A DNA stretch of 8,935 bases from an uncultured Collinsella sp. (GCA_902478765.1 CABSMN010000033.1:1-8935); one strand, 5' to 3'; numbered from the stretch's first letter, positions 1 to 6,358 are shown. Translations and numbers: made by a program. The notes: generated by a model from the sequence alone, not told the origin.

Positions 1-32
1 CGTCGGCAGCGTCAGATGTGTATAAGAGACAG
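1..32 (+). other. Illumina Nextera adapter (sequencing artefact)
   Basis: These bases match the Nextera read-1 transposase adapter with only its first T missing. They end in the 19-base Tn5 mosaic end, AGATGTGTATAAGAGACAG, at 14-32. This is library-preparation sequence left on the contig end. It supplies a false ATG at 16, so an automatic gene call would begin with the adapter-encoded peptide MCIRDR. Genomic sequence starts at about base 33. Confidence 0.97.
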
Positions 33-1356
33 GGCCGTGGCGCGTGCTGTGGTGGAGGAGACCGGGGTCGACCCGGCCGACGTCGCCGGCATCGGCATCT
101 CCAACCAGCGCGAGACCACCGTTGCCTGGAACCGCACGACGGGCGAGCCGCTTTGCGACGCCGTGGTGTGGCAGTGCGCCCGTGCCCGCGAGCTGTGCGA
201 CAGGCTGGCCGCGCGCGAGGGTGTGGCCGACCTGGTACGCGACACGACGGGTCTGGTGCTCTCGCCCTACTACCCTGCGGGCAAGATGGCCTGGATCCTC
301 GCGAACGTTCCCTCGGCAGCCGAGGCTGCGGCGGCAGGCGAGCTGTGTCTGGGCACCATCGATGCCTGGGTGGTCTGGACGCTCACGGGCGGCGCGGAGT
401 TCCGCTGCGACTGGTCTAACGCCAGCCGCACGCAGCTCTTTGACCTGCGCCGTGGCTGCTGGAGCGAGCCGGTGTGCGAGGCCTTTGGCGTCGACGTGGC
501 CTGTCTGCCGCAAGTGACCGATTCCGATGGCCTGTTCGGCACGACGGACCTGGGCGGCTTTTTGCCGGCGCCCGTGCCCATTCACGGCGTGCTCGGCGAC
601 AGCCACGCCGCCCTGTTTGCCCAGGGCTGTCATAGCCGCGGCATGGCCAAGGCGACCTATGGCACCGGCAGCTCGGTCATGATGAACGTCGGCGACGAGT
701 TCGTTGCCAGCTCGCACGGGCTTTCGAGCTCGCTCGCATGGCGCATGGACGGCGTGACCGAGTACGTGCTCGAGGGCAACGTGAGCTATGCCGGCGCCGT
801 CAAGACGTGGCTGCGCGACGACCTGGAGCTCATCAACAACCCCGAGGAAGTTACCGATCTGTGCTACGCCGCCAATCCGGCGAGCCACGTCTACTTTGTG
901 CCGGCGTTTACCGGCTTGGGCGCGCCGCACTGGGCGAGTGACGCCGAGGGCTGCGTCTTTGGCATGACGCGCACCACCGGTCGCGCGGAGTTCGTGAAGG
1001 CTGCGGACGAGTCGATTGCCTATCAGATCTTTGACGTGATCGATGCGATGGTCGAGGATTCGGGCACGGCATTGGCAGAGCTTCGCGTTGACGGCGGTCC
1101 CACGCGCGACGCGTACCTGATGCAGTTTGAGAGCGACTTGGTTGGCTCGCCCATCCGCATCGCGAGCAACGATGAGATGAGCGGCCTGGGTGCGGCTTGG
1201 GCCTGCGGCATTGCGCTGGGCATGTACGCGCGCGATGTCGTTGACGTCTATGGGGCCCGCGGCATCGTGGAGTCTGCCATGACCGCCGACGAGCGCGCCA
1301 AAAAGATCGCTGGCTGGCGTCACGCCGTAGCCGCCACCATCTCGTACACTGCCTAG
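33..1356 (+). CDS. FGGY-family carbohydrate kinase, glycerol-kinase-like, 5' partial
   Basis: This is an ATP-dependent cytoplasmic sugar or polyol kinase of the FGGY family; the closest pattern I recognise is glycerol kinase. Visible landmarks are NQRE (codons 103-114), WQC (from 169), SPYY, NASRT, the GD pair of the FGGY catalytic loop (Asp codon 598-600), TYGTGSS, VPAFTGLGAPHW and VDGG. By comparison with E. coli GlpK, the residues equivalent to Arg83, Glu84, Trp103, Tyr135 and the catalytic Asp245 are present. The residue after the catalytic Asp is Ser (GDSHAAL) where GlpK has Gln246, which helps bind glycerol, so the substrate may not be glycerol. About 57 N-terminal residues, including the first phosphate-binding loop, are missing because the contig ends here in adapter. 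The C-terminus looks complete at TAG 1354-1356. The true start is outside the window. Confidence 0.9.
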
Positions 1357-1460
1357 GCGGCTGCGCGGCGCTCGCCTTCCGCAGGCTATTCCCTGAATCT
1401 TATCTTGCTTTCTGGGGCGGGGATTAGAAAATCATTGGTCCTCGTGCCAGGCAGTTCATC

Positions 1461-1533
1461 ATTTGGGACGGGCTTTTTTGACTGGTATGATTGGTGCGAC
1501 CATTCGAACCAGCTAAAAGAGCCCGTCCCAAAT
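1461..1533. repeat. 73-base near-perfect palindrome upstream of luxS
   Basis: The two halves pair around a GCG loop at 1496-1498. The outer arms match perfectly for 14 bp (1461-1474 with 1520-1533). They are followed by a T-G wobble, four T-A pairs (1476-1479 with 1515-1518), a CTGGT/ACCAG block (1482-1486 with 1508-1512) and an inner stem with few mismatches. Neither strand has a T-run directly after the outer arm, so it is not a standard intrinsic terminator. It could be a small miniature or REP-like element, or a structured leader. Its outer arm contains GGGACGGGC, resembling the GGGGAC cores of the hairpins at 6119-6299. Confidence 0.85.
1463..1491 (+). promoter_or_regulatory. candidate luxS promoter inside the palindrome
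   Basis: A -35-like TTGGGA (1463-1468) and a -10-like TATGAT (1486-1491) are separated by exactly 17 bases. The predicted start point is near 1498, almost at the centre of the palindrome, so only the right arm would be in the luxS leader. The opposite arm does not keep the -10 hexamer on the other strand. This rests on hexamer matching only. Confidence 0.4.
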
Positions 1534-1554
1534 TGACTACCGAGAGGATCTGCC

Positions 1555-2043
1555 ATGGAGCGCATCGCGAGTTTTTCCGTTGACCATCTGCTGCTTGAGC
1601 CCGGCGTGTATGTGAGCCGCATCGACCGCGATCCGGCGACCGGTGCTGCCGTCACCACGTTTGACCTGCGCCTGACCACGCCCAACAAGGAGCCGGTCAT
1701 GAACACCGCCGAGTGTCACACCATTGAGCACCTGGGCGCGACGTTCCTTCGCAATCATGCCGAGTGGTCGAGCCGCATTGTCTACTTTGGCCCCATGGGC
1801 TGCCGCACGGGCTTTTACCTCGTCGTATTTGGCGAGGTGACGAGCGAGGAGATCCTGCCGCTCGTGCGCGAGCTGTTCGAGTTTGTCGCCGACTTTGAGG
1901 GTGATGTCCCCGGAGCCGCTCCCGAGGAGTGCGGTAACTACCTGGATCAGAATCTCCCCATGGCAAACTGGCTCGCGCGCCGTTACCTCGACCGCGACCT
2001 GGCCGATATCGACGAGAAGCACCTGCACTATCAGCAGGCGTAA
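1555..2043 (+). CDS. luxS: S-ribosylhomocysteine lyase LuxS
   Basis: LuxS cleaves S-ribosylhomocysteine to homocysteine and 4,5-dihydroxy-2,3-pentanedione, the precursor of autoinducer-2. It works in the cytoplasm, as a homodimer, within the activated methyl cycle. The 162-residue product has the family's usual length and full set of motifs. HTIEH carries metal ligands His55 and His59 and the catalytic Glu58. GPMGCRTGFYL carries the catalytic Cys83. PEECGNY carries the third metal ligand, Cys126. The ATG at 1555 is preceded by GAGAGGA (1542-1548) at a 6-base spacing. The gene stands alone, with no methyl-cycle partner such as pfs visible, and is closed by a strong terminator. Its leader contains part of the long palindrome at 1461-1533, which could affect expression. 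Confidence 0.97.
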   Translation: MERIASFSVDHLLLEPGVYVSRIDRDPATGAAVTTFDLRLTTPNKEPVMNTAECHTIEHLGATFLRNHAEWSSRIVYFGPMGCRTGFYLVVFGEVTSEEILPLVRELFEFVADFEGDVPGAAPEECGNYLDQNLPMANWLARRYLDRDLADIDEKHLHYQQA

Positions 2044-2072
2044 GGGCTTTATCGCCCAAAACGCGCACATTT

Positions 2073-2103
2073 GGCGCCTCCGCTTATGCGGGGGCGCCTT
2101 TTT
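2073..2103 (+). terminator. intrinsic terminator of luxS
   Basis: An 11-bp GC-rich stem (2073-2083 with 2088-2098, one G-T pair) with the loop TTAT is followed by five Ts at 2099-2103. It lies 30 bases after the luxS stop. It separates luxS from the DUF4867 gene and shows that an upstream extension of the latter to base 2071 is not real. Confidence 0.92.
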
Positions 2104-2124
2104 GTTGAGTGGTCGGGACGAGCG

Positions 2125-2153
2125 TTCAAAATCGCTCATGTTTGTTCTAGAAT
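2125..2153 (+). promoter_or_regulatory. candidate promoter of the DUF4867 gene
   Basis: TTCAAA (2125-2130) and TAGAAT (2148-2153) are separated by 17 bases, giving a predicted start near 2160. The -10 lies between two TGTTC half-sites, and inverted GAACA half-sites lie downstream in the leader, so a regulator bound there could control this promoter. Confidence 0.5.
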
Positions 2154-2188
2154 GTTCATACTGTCACATAAACGAACAGGAGCGAACA
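2143..2188. promoter_or_regulatory. candidate operator: paired TGTTC and GAACA half-sites
   Basis: TGTTC occurs at 2143-2147 and 2153-2157. Its reverse complement GAACA occurs at 2174-2178 and 2184-2188. Both pairs are symmetric about 2165.5, and within each pair the starts are 10 bases apart, one helical turn. Another GTTC lies at 2124-2127, 20 bases before the GTTC at 2144. The array overlaps the candidate -10, the leader and the first base of the start codon. No known regulator consensus is claimed. Confidence 0.35.
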
Positions 2189-2832
2189 TGCATATCTACT
2201 CTGTCAACGATCCCGAGTTCAAGTCCTATGGCAACGTTTGGGATAACGTTCCGTCCGAGCTTACGTCGCCCGTGCTCGAGGCGCTCTCTGCCACGCCCAT
2301 TCCCGAGGGCAGCAAGTACGTTGCAAGTGCGCCGGAGCTTGAGGACGTCAAGGATGCCGACAAGCTTGGCTTTCTCATGTTTGGTGGCCGTCCCTTCCAG
2401 CTCGGCTGGTGCAACGGCCACAATACACGACTCAACTGCCTGGAGTATCACCGCGCGAGCGAATTCAACCTGGGCGCTCGCGACTTTATCCTGCTCGTGG
2501 CGCATCGCTGGGAGATCGAGGACGGCAAGCTCGACACCGCGTGCGTCAAGGCGTTTCGCGTGCCGGCGGGTACGGTCGTCGAAGTCTTCAACACCACGCT
2601 CCACTACACGCCGTGCATGGTCGACGACGGTGGCTTCCAGGTGATGGTGGCGCTGCCCGCCGGCACCAACGGCCCGCGCCCCGAGGTCGCGGCCGACATG
2701 CCTGCGGCCGGCGACAGCTACTGCTACTGGAAGGCCGACAAGTGGGTCCTCTGCCATGCTGACAGCCCCAAGGCAGCCGAAGGCGGCTACGTAGGCCTCA
2801 TCGGCAAGAACCTCGACATCGCCTGTGACTAG
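2188..2832 (+). CDS. DUF4867 family protein, cupin-like
   Basis: This 214-residue cytoplasmic protein has no signal peptide or membrane segment. From memory it matches the conserved, uncharacterised DUF4867 family of gut Firmicutes and Actinobacteria, whose members share the N-terminal IYSVNDPEF region, a YHR..E block, a LHYTPC block and a GLIGKN C-terminus. The middle reads like a single cupin barrel. His88 and Glu92 (LEYHRASE) and His139 (TTLHYTPC) are plausible metal ligands, which is inference. The function is unknown; a role in sugar or ureidoglycolate-type chemistry would be a guess. The ATG at 2188 is chosen because AGGAG (2178-2182) sits 5 bases before it and the longer frame would run through the luxS terminator. 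The last 17 codons, stop included, are repeated at 4202-4252, so the 3' end of this gene has been involved in a rearrangement. Confidence 0.85.
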   Translation: MHIYSVNDPEFKSYGNVWDNVPSELTSPVLEALSATPIPEGSKYVASAPELEDVKDADKLGFLMFGGRPFQLGWCNGHNTRLNCLEYHRASEFNLGARDFILLVAHRWEIEDGKLDTACVKAFRVPAGTVVEVFNTTLHYTPCMVDDGGFQVMVALPAGTNGPRPEVAADMPAAGDSYCYWKADKWVLCHADSPKAAEGGYVGLIGKNLDIACD

Positions 2833-2838
2833 CGCTTC

Positions 2839-2895
2839 GTCTCAATCTGTAACATCTAGCAGCCAAAATCGTCTCTACCTGTTACAGAACGAGAC
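2839..2895. repeat. 57-base palindromic unit A1
   Basis: The left arm at 2839-2854 (GTCTCAATCTGTAACA) pairs with the right arm at 2880-2895 at 14 of 16 positions, with a 25-base interior. It is the first of two such units whose starts are 80 bases apart, and both recur downstream of the ATPase gene. Confidence 0.85.
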
Positions 2896-2918
2896 AAACT
2901 GCAGGGGGCTGCCCGAAA

Positions 2919-2975
2919 ATCTCAATCTGTAACACCAGGCTCGGTTTTGACGGTCTAACTGTTACAGATCGAGAC
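2919..2975. repeat. 57-base palindromic unit A2
   Basis: The left arm at 2919-2934 pairs with the right arm at 2960-2975 (TGTTACAGATCGAGAC) at 14 of 16 positions. It has the same 57-base length as unit A1, but its interior differs from that of A1, so the arms rather than the interior define the unit. Confidence 0.85.
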
Positions 2976-2984
2976 AAACCGGTC

Positions 2985-3025
2985 AAAACCACCACAAAGG
3001 TGCCTGCCCCCTTCGTGGTGGTTTT
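2985..3025. terminator. hairpin with truncated arm; likely bidirectional terminator
   Basis: An 11-bp stem (2985-2995 with 3015-3025), one mismatch and four more pairs enclose the 9-base loop TGCCTGCCC (3001-3009). The stem ends in TTTT on both strands, so it can terminate the ATPase transcript from the right and the DUF4867 transcript from the left. The left arm continues as CCGGTC, but its complement is missing on the right, where ATPase-side sequence begins. The matching hairpin at 4401-4453 is complete. Confidence 0.75.
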
Positions 3026-3026
3026 C

Positions 3027-4133
3027 CTACAGCTGACTGCGCAGGTAGTCAGCCATATAAGGAACGGCGAAGCGCACGTAGCCGCGGCGCGCCTGTTCGA
3101 TTACGCCGGCGTCGATAAGGCGCCGGCGATACTTTTGTGCGTAGTCGGGTGTGACCGACATGCGCTCGGCTACATCGGAAATGCGCGACACGGTATCTTC
3201 GTCATCCGCCATTGCGGCGAGAAACGCAACGTCTTGGTCCGAGAGCGCGGCGAGCGTCGTTTCGCACACGTCGTTTTCGAAATCGACCTTTGACGCCTCG
3301 ATGGCTCCGTCGACTTGCTCTTGTGTTACGCGTTCTCCTGCCTGGCAACGATTGGCGATGTTGTAACCGATGAGCTGCAACATGTAGGGCGAACCCTGGG
3401 TTGCGCGAGCGGCATCCAGCCGAAGATCGCCTGGGATATCAAAGCCGAGCTCTTTGAAAGCTCGCTGATAGTAGGCATCGACATCTCCGACTGAAAGCGG
3501 TTCGAGTGTGACTTTGCGCGCGCGGTTAAGAAACGTCAGCACGCGGTCGTTGAGTGTCGCGGAGACTGCTCCCGGAAGGCCCGCCATAACGAGCGCGACG
3601 TTGAGTCCCTCACCGACGAGTTCTTGATAAGCGGTGACGAGTTGCCTGATCTCGGGCGAATTGGCCTGGAGCTCATCGATGAGGATGAGGATGCCATGTC
3701 CTTGCTCGCTCAGTTTGCGCGCCAGCTGCGTGAGTTTGAACTGGAAACTCTTGGTTTCCTGCACATCGCGTGTGAACTCAAGGCCGGCCGAGAAACCGAA
3801 GACGCTCAGGCTGCCACCCGTGAGTTTAGGGAGATGGCGTTTGTTGGCATAGGGCTCGCCCGCCTCTTGGATTTTTTCAACAATGCGCTCGAGCATGTCC
3901 TCGGAGGCTACGGTGGGTGTGGCGACGACGAAGCCGAGCTTGTGAGCGCGATCGGCAAGTTCCCACAGGAGAACCGTTTTGCCGCTGCCTCGCTGGCCGA
4001 GCATGAGCATGGAGCGGTCGCGATTGCCCGGCTCCTGCTCAAGGCCGGAGATGAATGTCGAAATTACACTTCCTCGCCCAACGAGATAGGATGGGCGATT
4101 TCCAAACGAAGGGGAGAAGATGGTTTCAGTCAT
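3027..4133 (-). CDS. AAA-type ATPase with C-terminal winged helix (orphan)
   Basis: This 368-residue cytoplasmic protein is an ATPase of the archaeal-ATPase/ORC-like AAA type. Walker A is GQRGSGKT (46-53). Walker B is ILILIDE (148-154). A sensor-1-like region (VALVMAGLP) lies at 179-187, and a GSP turn like that of sensor 2 at 247-249. Residues 298-368 look like a winged helix-turn-helix, with AQKYRRRLIDAGVIEQ as the recognition region and the wing after it. Such proteins bind ATP and probably DNA, but their roles vary and I assign none. There is no DUF4143 nuclease-like tail and no toxin, nuclease or transposase next to it. The start is ATG 4133-4131, with AGGAG 4 bases upstream. Two hand-counted 60-base samples gave 55-57% GC, against 63-72% in luxS and the GH1 gene, hinting at a foreign origin. 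It is enclosed by direct repeats. Confidence 0.85.
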   Translation of the reverse strand: MTETIFSPSFGNRPSYLVGRGSVISTFISGLEQEPGNRDRSMLMLGQRGSGKTVLLWELADRAHKLGFVVATPTVASEDMLERIVEKIQEAGEPYANKRHLPKLTGGSLSVFGFSAGLEFTRDVQETKSFQFKLTQLARKLSEQGHGILILIDELQANSPEIRQLVTAYQELVGEGLNVALVMAGLPGAVSATLNDRVLTFLNRARKVTLEPLSVGDVDAYYQRAFKELGFDIPGDLRLDAARATQGSPYMLQLIGYNIANRCQAGERVTQEQVDGAIEASKVDFENDVCETTLAALSDQDVAFLAAMADDEDTVSRISDVAERMSVTPDYAQKYRRRLIDAGVIEQARRGYVRFAVPYMADYLRSQL

Positions 4134-4185
4134 AAGTCTCCTTTCCTTTCTTTCCTATTTTTTCCTTTTTTTCCTATTCAGTCAA
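4134..4185 (-). promoter_or_regulatory. polypurine leader with candidate ATPase promoter
   Basis: Read on the minus strand, TTGACT (4185-4180) is followed after 17 bases by a weak -10-like AAAAAT (4162-4157). A nearly pure A/G tract then runs to the start codon, with AGGAG at 4142-4138. The coding strand contains several repeats of GGAAA and AGGAAAA, a simple sequence that could slip and vary in length. Confidence 0.4.
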
Positions 4186-4201
4186 ATGGTCCGCTGACCG
4201 A

Positions 4202-4252
4202 GGCGGCTACATGGGACTCATCGGCAAGAACCTCGACATCGCCTGTGACTAG
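4202..4252 (+). pseudogene. orphan 3' fragment of a DUF4867 gene
   Basis: These 17 codons, stop included, encode GGYMGLIGKNLDIACD, matching the C-terminus of the intact gene at 2188-2832 except for one Val-to-Met change. One codon differs silently and the rest are identical. A fragment this well preserved in protein terms was probably cut recently from a working allele. It has no start or ribosome site of its own. Confidence 0.85.
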
Positions 4253-4260
4253 CATCTTCC

Positions 4261-4317
4261 GTCTCGATTTGTAACATCTAGCGGGCTAAATCGTCTCTAC
4301 CTGTTACAGATTTAGAC
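4261..4317. repeat. 57-base palindromic unit B1
   Basis: The left arm at 4261-4276 pairs with the right arm at 4302-4317. It is the counterpart of unit A1, with the same 57-base length despite several substitutions in the arms and interior. Confidence 0.85.
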
Positions 4318-4340
4318 AAACTGCGGGGGGCTGCCCGAAA

Positions 4341-4397
4341 ATCTCGATCTGTAACACCAAGCCCGGTTTTGGCTGCCTACCTGTTACAGATCGAGAC
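4341..4397. repeat. 57-base palindromic unit B2
   Basis: The left arm at 4341-4356 (ATCTCGATCTGTAACA) pairs with 4382-4397 at 15 of 16 positions, the best-matched of the four units. It starts 80 bases after B1, the same spacing as in copy A. Confidence 0.85.
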
Positions 4398-4400
4398 AAA

Positions 4401-4453
4401 CCGCCCCAAACCACCACAAAGGTGCCTGTCCCCTTTGTGGTGGTTTGGGGCGG
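4401..4453. repeat. perfect 22-bp stem hairpin with loop TGCCTGTCC
   Basis: Bases 4401-4422 are the exact reverse complement of 4432-4453, with a 9-base loop at 4423-4431. It is the intact form of the truncated hairpin at 2985-3025. It may stop readthrough from the left, but the outer arm ends in GC-rich sequence rather than a T-run, so a REP-like element is at least as likely. The loop edge holds GTCCCC, the complement of the GGGGAC core seen at 6126, 6267 and 6294. Confidence 0.9.
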
Positions 4454-4477
4454 CGGTATCAGAAAGTGTCAGGCAGG

Positions 4478-4495
4478 GGCGGCTGCCGGGCCGCC
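4478..4495. other. short GC hairpin in the bgl upstream region
   Basis: GGCGGC (4478-4483) and GCCGCC (4490-4495) form a 6-bp stem with a 6-base loop. There is no T-run after it. It lies upstream of the candidate bgl promoter, so it is unlikely to attenuate that transcript. Its role is unknown. Confidence 0.4.
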
Positions 4496-4531
4496 GTGTG
4501 CGAAAAGAAGTGTCGGCCTGCGTCGTTGCCG

Positions 4532-4560
4532 TTGAGTAGCGCGCTGCTTACGGGGATACT
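4532..4560 (+). promoter_or_regulatory. candidate promoter of the 6-phospho-beta-glucosidase gene
   Basis: TTGAGT (4532-4537) and GATACT (4555-4560) are separated by exactly 17 bases, giving a leader of about 30 bases before the ATG at 4597. No BglG/LicT-type antiterminator hairpin is visible in so short a leader. Confidence 0.42.
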
Positions 4561-4584
4561 GAAACCACGACAAACAGCGTGTGA

Positions 4585-6027
<1,443 letters not shown>

Positions 6028-6062
6028 GGAAGCCGAGACACTCAACTTCAGAGTTTCCTAAC

Positions 6063-6103
6063 CAAAACGCCCGGCGAGCAGTTAATGCCCGCCGGGCGTT
6101 TTG
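6063..6103. terminator. terminator of the 6-phospho-beta-glucosidase gene
   Basis: Bases 6063-6076 and 6090-6103 form a 14-bp stem (CAAAACGCCCGGCG and its complement) around a 13-base loop, with a TTTT run closing the right arm. The A-run on the left makes it potentially bidirectional. Confidence 0.9.
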
Positions 6104-6118
6104 TTAAGAAGTGAAAGC

Positions 6119-6145
6119 ACTCATTGGGGACGTACTTAAATGAGT
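6119..6145. repeat. REP-like hairpin 1 with GGGGACGTACTTA loop
   Basis: ACTCATT (6119-6125) pairs with AATGAGT (6139-6145) around a 13-base loop, GGGGACGTACTTA (6126-6138). The same loop, with one base changed, is held by a different stem at 6259-6287. Confidence 0.8.
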
Positions 6146-6155
6146 ACCCGCAGAA

Positions 6156-6221
6156 TGAGAGTGGATAATCTCCCGTTTTTAGCCTGTTTGTGGGCTCAAA
6201 GTGGGAGATTATCCACTCTCG
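6156..6221. repeat. 66-base long palindrome
   Basis: An 18-bp perfect stem (6157-6174 with 6203-6220; left arm GAGAGTGGATAATCTCCC) continues inward through two G-T pairs, three T-A pairs, one mismatch and a GCC-rich inner stem (6181-6184 with 6193-6196) to a small loop. It lies between two REP-like hairpins and resembles in size and build the palindrome at 1461-1533. No T-run follows, so it is probably a mobile or REP-like repeat rather than a terminator. Confidence 0.85.
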
Positions 6222-6258
6222 CCATTTGGGCGTCCAAAAATCCTCGCTCGTTTTGTCT

Positions 6259-6287
6259 TAGTCATTGGGGACGTTCTTAAACGACTA
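6259..6287. repeat. REP-like hairpin 2 with GGGGACGTTCTTA loop
   Basis: TAGTCATT (6259-6266) pairs with AACGACTA plus flanking A (6280-6287), with one mismatch, around the 13-base loop GGGGACGTTCTTA (6267-6279). The stem differs from that at 6119-6145 but stays paired, while the loop is conserved. A further GGGGAC core at 6294-6299 follows without a clear stem. Confidence 0.8.
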
Positions 6288-6358
6288 GTCGCTGGGGACA
6301 CCCTTTGCCGTCGGCGGATTTTGGGACATGTGGCCCGCTTTTTGGGCCCGCCTGTCGG

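Larger units (their letters stand above)
2781..3024. repeat. direct repeat copy A flanking the ATPase gene
   Basis: This block holds the last 17 codons (stop included) of the DUF4867 gene plus about 190 bases of downstream hairpin-rich sequence. It recurs in the same orientation at 4201-4446. By hand alignment there are about 25 mismatches and two single-base indels, roughly 90% identity. It ends 2 bases before the stop codon of the minus-strand ATPase gene. Confidence 0.93.
4201..4446. repeat. direct repeat copy B flanking the ATPase gene
   Basis: This is the second copy of the block at 2781-3024, in the same orientation. It begins abruptly upstream of the ATPase promoter at about 4200 and carries the orphan DUF4867 tail, two palindromic units and a complete terminal hairpin. 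Its hairpin is perfectly paired out to 4453, whereas copy A has lost its outer right arm. This suggests copy B is joined to its original right flank. Confidence 0.93.

Noticed and set aside
18..419. Overlapping plus-strand frame beginning MYKRQ
   Set aside because: Its start comes from the adapter, and it runs out of frame through the FGGY kinase gene.
1357..1554. SAM or S-adenosylhomocysteine riboswitch ahead of luxS
   Set aside because: The only structure is the simple long palindrome; I see no multi-helix fold or pseudoknot pattern of those riboswitches.
1537..2139. 200-codon minus-strand frame opposite luxS
   Set aside because: It is a shadow of luxS that also runs through the luxS terminator.
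2071..2187. Upstream 39-codon extension of the DUF4867 gene
   Set aside because: It starts inside the luxS terminator hairpin and crosses the candidate promoter; the ATG at 2188 has a good AGGAG.
2164..2757. 197-codon minus-strand frame opposite the DUF4867 gene
   Set aside because: It is an antisense shadow of a gene with good start, ribosome site and family match.
3624..4274. Plus-strand frame opposite the ATPase gene running into repeat copy B
   Set aside because: It is antisense to Walker-motif-bearing coding sequence and reads the duplicated DUF4867 tail in a different frame.
2839..4397. CRISPR array
   Set aside because: The repeated arms are inverted partners of 57-base palindromes, there are only two units per copy, interiors are conserved between copies, and no cas gene is present.
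2781..4446. Ordinary insertion sequence
   Set aside because: No transposase or integrase frame, no terminal inverted repeats at the block edges, and the flanking repeats (about 245 bases) are far too long for a target-site duplication.
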